From NCBI GenBank assembly GCA_937875245.1, contig CALNCH010000291.1, forward strand, positions 1 through 6,124: 6,124 nt of DNA, written 5' to 3'. Below, piece after piece: positions 1 through 6,014 of the stretch. The stretch comes from an uncultured Spirochaetaceae bacterium. GTDB lineage: Bacteria > Spirochaetota > Spirochaetia > Treponematales > Treponemataceae. The stretch's first letter is position 1, and each line of letters begins with the position of its first letter. The translations under genes and the position numbers were made by a program. Under the pieces are notes generated by a model. The model made no database searches. It had not been told where the DNA came from and was given only the letters and a program-made list of their open reading frames with translations.

Positions 1-45
1 CAGAGCATTTTGCCCTTTTTACATTTATCTAATGAGGCAATAAAA
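1..45. other. Intergenic end downstream of the uracil permease, possible start of a next gene
   Basis: This short stretch follows the permease stop codon on the minus strand. No hairpin followed by a U-tract is visible, so the permease message may continue beyond the window. Read on the minus strand, an AAGGG sequence lies four bases before an ATG (plus-strand positions 6-8). This could be the ribosome site and first codons of another minus-strand gene. Fewer than three codons are in view, so the idea cannot be tested here. Confidence 0.2.
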
Positions 46-1347
46 TTAGTCTGCGTTAGCTTTTTGTGCTGGAATAATCAAGTTCAATATGATACCAACT
101 ACAGTACAAAGAGCAACCCCTCCAAGAGAGAACATGAAAGAAGTACCAACATTAAACTGTAAAATTCCGCCACCAATACCAATTACTAAAATTACAGATG
201 AAATAGTTAAGTTTCTCTTATCTTTATAGTCAACACCATTTTCTACCAAAGTACGTAATCCGCTAGAAGCAATTAATCCGTACAAAAGCATTGAAATACC
301 ACCCATTACAGGTCCTGGAATTGTTTGAATAAGAGCACCAAATTTTTGGAAAAAAGATAAAACTACTGCAATTACCGCCGCTCCACCAATTACCCAAACG
401 CTATATACCTTTGTAATAGCCATAACACCGATGTTTTCGCCGTAAGTAGTGTTTGGAGGTCCTCCAAAGAAGGCTGCCCAAGCAGTTGCAATACCGTCCC
501 CTAATAAGGTTCGGTGTAATCCTGGATCTTTGTAAAAATCTTTTCCTGCAGCCATTGAAGTTACCATAGTATCACCTAAATGCTCACAAATAGTTGCTAA
601 AGATACAATTACGAAAGTTAAAATTGCTACAAAATTAAACTTAGGAAATAAAATAGCACCAGTTGCGTCTCTTTGAAACATAGGTAAGGCAAACCATTTT
701 GCTTCATTTACCACATCAAAATTGATAATATGATAAGCGGGAAAAAACATACCCATAATTAAAGTAAAAATATACCCACCAACTAAACCAATTAAAATTG
801 AAATAGTGTTAAAAAACCCTTTTAAGAAAATATTTGCTACAATAGAAATACCCAAAGTAACTAAGGCAATTGAAAAATATACCAAGGAATATCCATCAGC
901 ATCATACATAGCAGAATTCATTGCAGTAGGTGCAAGATTAAGTCCGATAACAACAATTACAGAACCAATGACTACTGGTGGTAAAGCTTTGTCTAACCAT
1001 TTTGTGCCGGCAAGACGTATTATTCCGGCGATTATGGCATAAAAAATACCGGCTGCAAACCCTCCACCAAGTGCATATTCAATACCATATGCAGCAGTAA
1101 TAGATTGCAAAGCCGGTATAAAAGCAAAAGATGAACCTAAAAAGGCTGGAACTTTTGCACCAGTCAATATAATGTAAATTAATGTTCCAGTTCCAGCTGA
1201 AAATAATGCAGTTGAAGGACTTAACCCCGTCAACAATGGAACTAAAACAGTTGCGCCAAACATGGCGAACACGTGCTGAAAACTCAATGGAATCCATCGA
1301 GAAAGCTTAGGCCTGTCTGATGGACCAAGAATCTGTTGCTTACTCAT
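46..1347 (-). CDS. uraA: Uracil permease, NCS2 (nucleobase:cation symporter 2) family
   Basis: A 433-residue polytopic inner-membrane protein that most likely imports uracil with protons for pyrimidine salvage. Length and hydrophobic pattern fit the NCS2 family, whose known structures have 14 membrane segments. Family signatures are clear: an N-terminal QHVFAMFGATVLVP segment (about residues 24-37), an EHLGD motif (255-259) carrying Glu255, and a GGPPNTTYGENIG motif (295-307) carrying Glu304. By family knowledge, these glutamates match the two substrate-binding glutamates of E. coli UraA (Glu241 and Glu290). The sequence after the second motif (GVMAITKVYSVWVIGGAA) is UraA-like rather than xanthine/urate-permease-like. 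UraA has His at the place of Asp259 here; I believe Asp is common in related permeases. The ATG follows an AGAGGAG ribosome site by five bases. A promoter just upstream suggests expression independent of the phosphoesterase gene. No PyrR-type leader was recognised. Confidence 0.93.
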   Translation of the reverse strand: MSKQQILGPSDRPKLSRWIPLSFQHVFAMFGATVLVPLLTGLSPSTALFSAGTGTLIYIILTGAKVPAFLGSSFAFIPALQSITAAYGIEYALGGGFAAGIFYAIIAGIIRLAGTKWLDKALPPVVIGSVIVVIGLNLAPTAMNSAMYDADGYSLVYFSIALVTLGISIVANIFLKGFFNTISILIGLVGGYIFTLIMGMFFPAYHIINFDVVNEAKWFALPMFQRDATGAILFPKFNFVAILTFVIVSLATICEHLGDTMVTSMAAGKDFYKDPGLHRTLLGDGIATAWAAFFGGPPNTTYGENIGVMAITKVYSVWVIGGAAVIAVVLSFFQKFGALIQTIPGPVMGGISMLLYGLIASSGLRTLVENGVDYKDKRNLTISSVILVIGIGGGILQFNVGTSFMFSLGGVALCTVVGIILNLIIPAQKANAD

Positions 1348-1352
1348 TTTTT

Positions 1353-1359
1353 CTCCTCT
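1353..1359 (-). promoter_or_regulatory. Ribosome binding site of the uracil permease gene
   Basis: On the minus strand this reads AGAGGAG and lies five A residues before the ATG at 1347, which fixes the start. The site is the 3' part of GTAGAGGAGAAAAA, also found before the RNA-binding protein gene at 5974. Its 5' bases form one arm of a small inverted repeat (1356-1370) that could partly hide it in the mRNA. Confidence 0.85.
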
Positions 1360-1393
1360 ACTTTTTAGAGCTTTTTTTTGCTCAAATTGTGGA

Positions 1394-1423
1394 ATTATAG
1401 CAAAAAATGATACAACAGTGCAA
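1394..1423 (-). promoter_or_regulatory. Sigma70-type promoter for the uracil permease gene
   Basis: On the minus strand a -35-like TTGCAC (1418-1423; 5 of 6 consensus bases) is followed after 18 bases by a perfect -10 TATAAT (1394-1399). Initiation would be expected near 1387, giving a leader of about 40 bases. It begins immediately after the stop codon of the phosphoesterase gene, as a promoter for an independently transcribed downstream gene would. The assignment rests on sequence match only. Confidence 0.7.
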
Positions 1424-1424
1424 C

Positions 1425-2126
1425 CTAGTTTGCAGGTAAACTTAAGGGAGAAAAAGAAATTCCACTAAAAATTCCCTCTTCTATTTTAAAATACTCTACC
1501 CTATAACGCTCTATTTCACCTGGAAAAGAAAGAAGTGCAAATGTGGGAGGCATTCCACCTCGAGGGCGAGAAACACTTCCTGGGTTCAAAATCAACGTAC
1601 CTTCAGACTCTTCCCAAAAAGAGCGGTGGGTATGACCAAATAAAACCATATCCGCATCTAAGGTATATGCAGAAGAAGCCAGTGTTTCTGTTCCAAAATC
1701 AACACCGTGACGATGTCCATGAACTACCAACAAATTTCTTCCAGCTACAGTACATAATTGCCGAGATACAGTTCTATAATCGTTATGCCGATATTTTTCT
1801 TCAAGCTCTTCTGCAGGTACTTTAACAGAATACTTTTCGCCATCACCATTACCTCTGGCACTAATTATCACCGGAGGAATAACTTCTCGTAAATCGGGAT
1901 TTGTCCATGCTTCTTCAATAAGGGCTGCTACATCACAAAAGCCATCACCACAAAAAATAAAAGCATCAACATCAGCACCAAATTCAATGACAATATGTTT
2001 TAGTAATTCATATTCTCCATGAGTATCAGAAATTACTAAAAGACGAGCAGATTGCTTTTGTCCTAATTCTGCAACTGCTTCTTCTGTTCCAATTATCGTT
2101 GATTCAAGCTGAATCAGCCCATTCAT
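1425..2126 (-). CDS. yfcE: YfcE/MJ0936-type metallophosphoesterase
   Basis: A 233-residue, probably cytoplasmic, calcineurin-like phosphoesterase acting on phosphodiesters with a two-metal centre, often manganese in this family; the natural substrate is unknown. The motifs appear in family order: SDTHG (Asp34, His36), CGD (59-61, Asp61), GNGD (92-95, Asn93), HGHRHG (136-141) and GHTH (164-167), then NPGS (181-184), typical of the YfcE subgroup. The core normally begins a few residues before SDTHG. Here about 29 extra residues precede the first strand (LLVISDTHG), with no signal peptide. The ATG is well placed behind AGGAG with six bases between. The usual Cys of GNCD is Gly here, while the metal-binding Asn is kept. 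It lies 82 bases downstream of the lipoprotein gene on the same strand; no obvious promoter was seen, so the two may be co-transcribed. The symbol reflects family, not proven orthology. Confidence 0.88.
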   Translation of the reverse strand: MNGLIQLESTIIGTEEAVAELGQKQSARLLVISDTHGEYELLKHIVIEFGADVDAFIFCGDGFCDVAALIEEAWTNPDLREVIPPVIISARGNGDGEKYSVKVPAEELEEKYRHNDYRTVSRQLCTVAGRNLLVVHGHRHGVDFGTETLASSAYTLDADMVLFGHTHRSFWEESEGTLILNPGSVSRPRGGMPPTFALLSFPGEIERYRVEYFKIEEGIFSGISFSPLSLPAN

Positions 2127-2132
2127 TTTAAA

Positions 2133-2137
2133 CTCCT
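2133..2137 (-). promoter_or_regulatory. Ribosome binding site of the phosphoesterase gene
   Basis: On the minus strand this is AGGAG, six bases before the ATG at 2126. It supports the long N-terminus of the phosphoesterase, because no internal Met lies near the start of the conserved core. Confidence 0.75.
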
Positions 2138-2208
2138 ATATAAAAACATGACTTAACAGAGGCACACTAATGCGCAAAATTAAGTACTTTTATACAAATA
2201 TTGCCCTC

Positions 2209-2982
2209 TTATCTCTCAAAGATAAAATGATTTTCTGCTTTTAAACCAGTTTCAGGATCCCTATACAGCTGCAATTTTCCACCAGTACTTTCTTCCAAGA
2301 TAGGGGTTACATAATCAACAAAAGTAAGACTATCCTTTTCTGGCAAAGTATCCCAGTTTTGTACAGCTGACAATAAAGGAATTAAAACCGTACTAACATC
2401 AGTGGCAGACACAAAATGAGTTTCTTCAGCCACCGTCATTACATCTTCTGTTGTAGAAACATCATTCTTATAATCTAACACAAAATCAGATCCAGATTCA
2501 GTACCTAATATATCATCTTGAGAAAATAATGATAAAATCGGGCCTGAAAATTGTGTATCTTGGAGTTGGGCTAATGCATAATGCATTTTCTCAGGAGATC
2601 CTAAACAAATCAAACCTGAAACATCATGTAACGCTAGTAAGTCAGGAAGTTTAGAAGTACGAATATATCCACTTACAGTAAAATCCTCAGGATAAAACAA
2701 AGGATACACCAAACCTTGTTCATCAACTAACCCATATTCTTCTTCAATTTTATCCAGTAATGGTTTTAAAACCTCTTCATCTTCAAACCCATATCCAAAT
2801 AAAACAGCAATACATTTTTCTACAGGTTCCCATTTGGGTCCCACAAAAATATCTTCTACAATTATATTTTCTTCTATACTAGTTTCTCTGTTTACTTGTT
2901 TTTTAGAACAGCCTATTACTATTACACTCAGTATTATAACTAACAATAAGAGAACAGTTCTTTCTATTTTTGTAATATTCAT
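2209..2982 (-). CDS. Putative lipoprotein of unknown function
   Basis: I do not recognise this 257-residue protein. It has a lipoprotein signal: a short charged N-terminus (Lys5, Arg8), a hydrophobic stretch at about 10-24 and a lipobox ending VIGC with Cys25 as the expected lipidated residue. It should therefore be exported and membrane-anchored. A polar linker (26-50) leads to a mature domain with alternating strand- and helix-like segments: CIAVLFGYGF (57-66), an acidic helix-like stretch (67-83), LICLGSP (124-130) and GPILSLFSQDD (147-157). This recalls a periplasmic-binding-protein-like alpha/beta fold, but that is only an inference from pattern. The protein is acidic and has one further Cys pair (57, 126). 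No convincing Shine-Dalgarno site precedes the ATG; the leader is AT-rich. It is divergent from the Na/Pi transporter gene and may be co-transcribed with the phosphoesterase gene downstream. A link to phosphate is possible but not shown. Confidence 0.8.
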   Translation of the reverse strand: MNITKIERTVLLLLVIILSVIVIGCSKKQVNRETSIEENIIVEDIFVGPKWEPVEKCIAVLFGYGFEDEEVLKPLLDKIEEEYGLVDEQGLVYPLFYPEDFTVSGYIRTSKLPDLLALHDVSGLICLGSPEKMHYALAQLQDTQFSGPILSLFSQDDILGTESGSDFVLDYKNDVSTTEDVMTVAEETHFVSATDVSTVLIPLLSAVQNWDTLPEKDSLTFVDYVTPILEESTGGKLQLYRDPETGLKAENHFIFER

Positions 2983-3055
2983 ACTATAATAATATACAAA
3001 TTTCTATACATTGAAAAGACTTGATAAGTATCATAAGTTTTGTTATTGTTCTCAG
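2983..3055. promoter_or_regulatory. Divergent promoter region between the lipoprotein and Na/Pi transporter genes
   Basis: This AT-rich region must supply at least the transporter promoter and probably that of the lipoprotein gene. On the plus strand a perfect -10 hexamer TATAAT lies at 2985-2990, with only a poor -35 (TTTCTA at 2961-2966, 18-base spacer). Initiation near 2997-3000 would leave a leader of about 55 bases before GTG 3056. On the minus strand TATATT (2991-2996) and TATTAT (2986-2991) sit almost on the lipoprotein ATG, implying little or no leader if used. A TATAGA at 3003-3008 is an alternative. No operator repeat was recognised. Confidence 0.45.
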
Positions 3056-4714
3056 GTGAATATAATCAGTATAATTTTTCAATTAATTGGAAGTTTAGGT
3101 TTCTTACTTCATGGTATGAAACTTATGAGTGATGGAATCCAGAAAAGTGCAGGAAAAAGTTTGCACAGAATTCTTGGATTAATGACAAGCAATCGTTTTT
3201 TTGCAGTATTAACAGGATTGTTTATCACCATGATTATCCAATCATCTGGCGCAACTACTGTAATGGTAGTATCCTTTGTAAACGCAGGCCTTTTAACACT
3301 TACCCAGTCTGTAGGTGTCATCTTTGGAGCAAATATTGGTACTACAATCACTGCTTGGATTGTTGCAATATTTGGGTTTAAGTTTAACATTTCTGCAATT
3401 GCAATTCCTATCTTTGGTATTGGATTTCTTTTTACCTTTTTCAAGAAAATAAGAAAAGAAAATATTGGTGAAGCATTAATGGGCTTCGGTCTTTTATTTT
3501 TAGGATTAGACCTTTTATCAAGTACTATTCCTACATTGGACGCAAATAATATTTCCTTTTTAACTGCTTTTACAGGTAAAGGTTTTTTAAGCGTTATTAT
3601 CGGTGTAGTAGCCGGTATGCTTATTACCGTTTTACTTCACTCATCCAGTGCTTCAACTGCTATTATTGTAGCAAGGAGTTTTAATCGTTTGCCCCCTTGG
3701 GAATTTGCAGCCTCTATGGTTTTAGGAAGCAACATCGGTTCCACAATCGATGCCATAATTGCAGCATTGGGAACTAAAGTTAATGCTCGCCGAGCAGCCT
3801 TAGTTCACGTTTTGTTTAATGTGACAGGAACCATATTAGCTGTTATTTTCTTAAATCCTTTATTAACATTAGTAGATTGGATAGTGCCTGGTACTGTAAT
3901 GGAATCTATCACTATCCACATTGCAATGCTTCATACTATTTTTAATATAGTAAACACCATATTATTCTTGCCTTTTGTCAATCAAATTGCAGCACTAACA
4001 GAAAAAATCATTACACCAAAAGCAGATGAAACTCTTGACGTATATAAACTTGATTTTATTTCTGTTGGGGTAAAAGACAACCCAGAGTCATATATCATTC
4101 AAGCAGAAAAAGAAATCGAAGATATGGCCAACATGGCAATTAACATGTTTGAAGAGATTAGAAAGGGTTTTTCAGACCGTACAGAAAACTTTATAGTTGA
4201 ATATGCAGATAAACTGGCAAAAGAAGAAGATTACGCTGACCAGATGCAAGAACAAATTTCAAATTACTTAGTAAAGTGCTCCCATTTGCCAGTAACAGAA
4301 AAACAGCGTAACAATATTTCTTCAATGCTTCGTATTGTTGATGATATTGAAAGCATGACAGACGACTGTTTCAGTCTAGCGTTATTACTTAAACGAAGTA
4401 TCGATAAAAACATGGAGTTTAAAGCAAAAGATTTGGAACGTCTCCAACCTTATATAGATTTAGTACATAGCTTTTTAAACTTTATTAAAACTAATATCAA
4501 CAAACCTCTTTCTAAAGAACAATTGAAAGAAGCAAGTGTTATCGAAGAAGAAATTGATGAATTTAGAAAGAACTTAAAGAAAGTTGCAAGAAAGCGATTG
4601 GAAGAAGGTGCAGATGTTAGAACAGAGCTACTGTATATTGATTTGGTACGCCACATTGAAAAAATTGGGGACCATGCTTTCAGTATCTCAGAAGCTCTCG
4701 CTCAAACCCGATAG
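3056..4714 (+). CDS. Na/Pi cotransporter family protein with PhoU-like C-terminal domain
   Basis: A 552-residue membrane protein of the NptA/YjbB type, related to SLC34 sodium-phosphate transporters, probably moving phosphate across the inner membrane. Residues 1-310 hold two inverted-repeat halves. The first carries QSSGATT (62-68) and GANIGTT (91-97); the second carries HSSSAST (195-201) and GSNIGST (224-230). Residues about 345-550 are helical and PhoU-like, with two ExxxD metal-type motifs: DIESMTD (430-436) and HIEKIGD (533-539). The tail probably controls transport from the cytoplasm. The open frame could begin at TTG 3011, but I chose GTG 3056 because MNIISIIFQLIGSLGFLL is how I recall such proteins beginning, and because TTG would fall very close to the TATAAT promoter. 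Neither start has a good ribosome site. It is the only plus-strand gene here, is divergent from the lipoprotein gene, and overlaps the hydrolase gene tail to tail. The repeat motifs differ slightly from the usual QSSSATT. Confidence 0.9.
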   Translation: MNIISIIFQLIGSLGFLLHGMKLMSDGIQKSAGKSLHRILGLMTSNRFFAVLTGLFITMIIQSSGATTVMVVSFVNAGLLTLTQSVGVIFGANIGTTITAWIVAIFGFKFNISAIAIPIFGIGFLFTFFKKIRKENIGEALMGFGLLFLGLDLLSSTIPTLDANNISFLTAFTGKGFLSVIIGVVAGMLITVLLHSSSASTAIIVARSFNRLPPWEFAASMVLGSNIGSTIDAIIAALGTKVNARRAALVHVLFNVTGTILAVIFLNPLLTLVDWIVPGTVMESITIHIAMLHTIFNIVNTILFLPFVNQIAALTEKIITPKADETLDVYKLDFISVGVKDNPESYIIQAEKEIEDMANMAINMFEEIRKGFSDRTENFIVEYADKLAKEEDYADQMQEQISNYLVKCSHLPVTEKQRNNISSMLRIVDDIESMTDDCFSLALLLKRSIDKNMEFKAKDLERLQPYIDLVHSFLNFIKTNINKPLSKEQLKEASVIEEEIDEFRKNLKKVARKRLEEGADVRTELLYIDLVRHIEKIGDHAFSISEALAQTR

Positions 4715-5339
4715 TAGTTTTGCCACCATGCCCGGGATACACAGTTGTCTCGGGTGGTAATCCTAACAAAAAAAATAAACTTTCTTGAATTTTAGGAAAA
4801 CTTCCACCACGTAAATCGGTACGACCATAAGAGCCTGCGAACAAGGTATCACCGGAAAACAACACTGATTCAGATTTATTATACAAACAAATTGAGCCAG
4901 GACTGTGTCCTGGAGTGTGAAAAACCCTCCAATCAGAAGCAAAACTTAAAGACTGATTATGATGCAATTCATTTGTAACAGTAGGCAAAACCAAGCCTTG
5001 AGACCGAACTTCCATTACTAAATAAGCTAAATTTATAGCTGCAAAATCTTGTTCATGTAAAGCCCATCCACAAGCACCTAAATACATGGAATCATGGGGA
5101 TTTATACAAATTTCTAAAGAGGGATAATTTTGAAACAAGAAAGGAACTGCACCTAAATGGTCAAAATGACCATGGGTCAAAACAATTGCATGGGGGGATA
5201 ACTGATGATCGGACAAAAATTGAGCGATTTTATCAGGTTCCCCTCCAGGATCCACGATAAACACGTCTGCAGAATCGGGATGTGTAGGAACAAAATAAGT
5301 ATTAACACCTAACAGACCGGTCTGCAAACAATGAATCAT
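4680..5339 (-). CDS. Metallo-beta-lactamase-fold hydrolase, glyoxalase II-like (YcbL type)
   Basis: A 219-residue, probably cytoplasmic, one-domain hydrolase of the glyoxalase II-like branch. Such enzymes hydrolyse thioesters such as S-lactoylglutathione or related compounds, but the substrate here is unknown. The metal ligands are all present: THGHFDH (His56, His58, Asp60, His61), HTPGHSPG (His145), SGDTLF (Asp164) and YPGHG (His204). The sequence GSYGRTDLRGGS (169-180) is also typical of this branch. The protein ends soon after PGHGGKTTIG, as short family members do, so it lacks the C-terminal substrate domain of full glyoxalase II. The ATG overlaps the upstream TGA in ATGA, with GAGGA just before it, which implies translational coupling to the RNA-binding protein gene. 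An insertion-like stretch at about 84-125 links the second strand region to the His145 motif. The last 11 codons and the stop overlap the transporter gene on the other strand. Confidence 0.9.
   Translation of the reverse strand: MIHCLQTGLLGVNTYFVPTHPDSADVFIVDPGGEPDKIAQFLSDHQLSPHAIVLTHGHFDHLGAVPFLFQNYPSLEICINPHDSMYLGACGWALHEQDFAAINLAYLVMEVRSQGLVLPTVTNELHHNQSLSFASDWRVFHTPGHSPGSICLYNKSESVLFSGDTLFAGSYGRTDLRGGSFPKIQESLFFLLGLPPETTVYPGHGGKTTIGFERELLRY
4725..4758 (+). other. GC-rich inverted repeat just after the transporter stop codon
   Basis: Bases 4731-4737 (CCCGGGA) pair with 4748-4754 (TCTCGGG) with one G-U pair and a ten-base loop. ACCA (4725-4728) can extend the stem with TGGT (4755-4758) across a two-base bulge. 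It begins 11 bases after the transporter stop. No U-tract follows on either strand, so it is not a standard intrinsic terminator. It lies inside the hydrolase gene over the conserved YPGHG codons, so protein constraint alone could explain it. Confidence 0.35.
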
Positions 5340-5974
5340 AATTCCTCATTTTCAGATTCTAGTTCAACATCTTCTGATACCTGGTCAGATTCACTAACAT
5401 CAGAATCATCTTTTTTTCGTGAATAGTTTACTACTAATCTTCTATTACGATATTCTTTACCATTTAAAGAATCAATAATTTTTTCTGCATCCTCAGAATA
5501 TATTTGAACAAAAGAGTAGTTATCTAAAACACGAATATCACCAATTCTTTCTCGTTCTACCTCTGCGGCCTGGCAAAGTAAAGACACTAAATCTCTTGGA
5601 TAAACACCTCTGTTTCTACCTACGTTAATAAAAATATTATCTGCTAAAGAAGGATCAATAGTTACTCGGGGAGATGGAGTGGAATCAACAGTACGATCGG
5701 AGCGTGGTGCTCTCTCATTTCGTTCTGTTCTCTCCTTTCGTTCTGGTCTTCCAGAACCCTCTTTTCTCGTTTTTCTTTGAAATCTACTTCTTCCGCCTCT
5801 GTTACCATCTAATAAAACTTTAAGTAAATAAGCAGTTACATAACCTCGTAATGTGAAAGGCACATACTTTTTAAATAACTTTTTCAATTCATTTAATTCA
5901 ACTGGATCTGCTTCGGTTCGAACTTTTTCCACAGCATCCAACAGCAAGGCTTCAATATCTTGTTCGTCAGCCAT
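5336..5974 (-). CDS. Small DbpA-type RNA-binding protein without a helicase core
   Basis: A 212-residue protein. Residues 1-55 are helical and end in a basic segment (KKLFKKYVPFTLRGYVTAYLLK). Residues 56-105 are low-complexity and rich in Arg, Lys, Glu and Ser, with ERKERTERNERAPRSDR (78-94), and are probably disordered. Residues about 113-186 match the DbpA RNA-binding domain style: NIFINVGRNRGVYPRDLVSL, then IGDIRVLDNYSFVQI, then a helix and RRLVVNYSRK. In DbpA and relatives this domain sits after a DEAD-box helicase and binds structured RNA. Here there is no helicase. Residues 188-212 form an acidic tail. I chose the ATG at 5974 over an upstream one at 6073 because AGAGGAG lies eight bases before it and because the upstream extension overlaps the reading frame of the preceding gene. 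Its TGA overlaps the hydrolase ATG. A role in RNA or ribosome handling is inferred from the domain only. Confidence 0.82.
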   Translation of the reverse strand: MADEQDIEALLLDAVEKVRTEADPVELNELKKLFKKYVPFTLRGYVTAYLLKVLLDGNRGGRSRFQRKTRKEGSGRPERKERTERNERAPRSDRTVDSTPSPRVTIDPSLADNIFINVGRNRGVYPRDLVSLLCQAAEVERERIGDIRVLDNYSFVQIYSEDAEKIIDSLNGKEYRNRRLVVNYSRKKDDSDVSESDQVSEDVELESENEEL

Positions 5975-5982
5975 TTTTTTTT

Positions 5983-5989
5983 CTCCTCT
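5983..5989 (-). promoter_or_regulatory. Ribosome binding site deciding the start of the RNA-binding protein
   Basis: On the minus strand AGAGGAG is separated from the ATG at 5974 by a run of eight A residues. It is in the non-coding gap after the upstream stop at 6015, so it favours this start over the in-frame ATG at 6073. The same extended motif precedes the uracil permease gene. Confidence 0.8.
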
Positions 5990-6014
5990 ACCTTTTTGTG
6001 TGTCACCATTTTGT

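Noticed and set aside
806..1042. Plus-strand open frame of 78 codons inside the uracil permease gene
   Set aside because: It lies entirely antisense to conserved permease sequence, has no ribosome site I can see, and reads as low-quality protein.
1535..1825. Plus-strand open frame of 96 codons inside the phosphoesterase gene
   Set aside because: Antisense to the conserved HGHRHG and GHTH region, with no recognisable domain; a shadow frame.
2158..2209. Imperfect inverted repeat (AGAGGCA with TGCCCTCT) between the lipoprotein and phosphoesterase genes
   Set aside because: The arms pair only with a bulge across a 37-base loop and no U-tract follows, so neither a terminator nor an attenuator is supported.
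3109..3444. Minus-strand open frame of 111 codons inside the transporter gene
   Set aside because: Its frame is complementary to the first transporter repeat, and its hydrophobic character comes from that; no separate support.
4630..4679. Possible minus-strand terminator after the hydrolase stop, with a T run in AATTTTTTC
   Set aside because: No stable stem precedes the T run, and the bases encode the conserved IEKIGDH motif of the transporter.
5680..5800. Repeat-like stretch in the RNA-binding protein gene suggesting tandem repeats
   Set aside because: It encodes a low-complexity ER/RK-rich linker; the units are irregular at DNA level and show no true tandem or CRISPR-like spacing.
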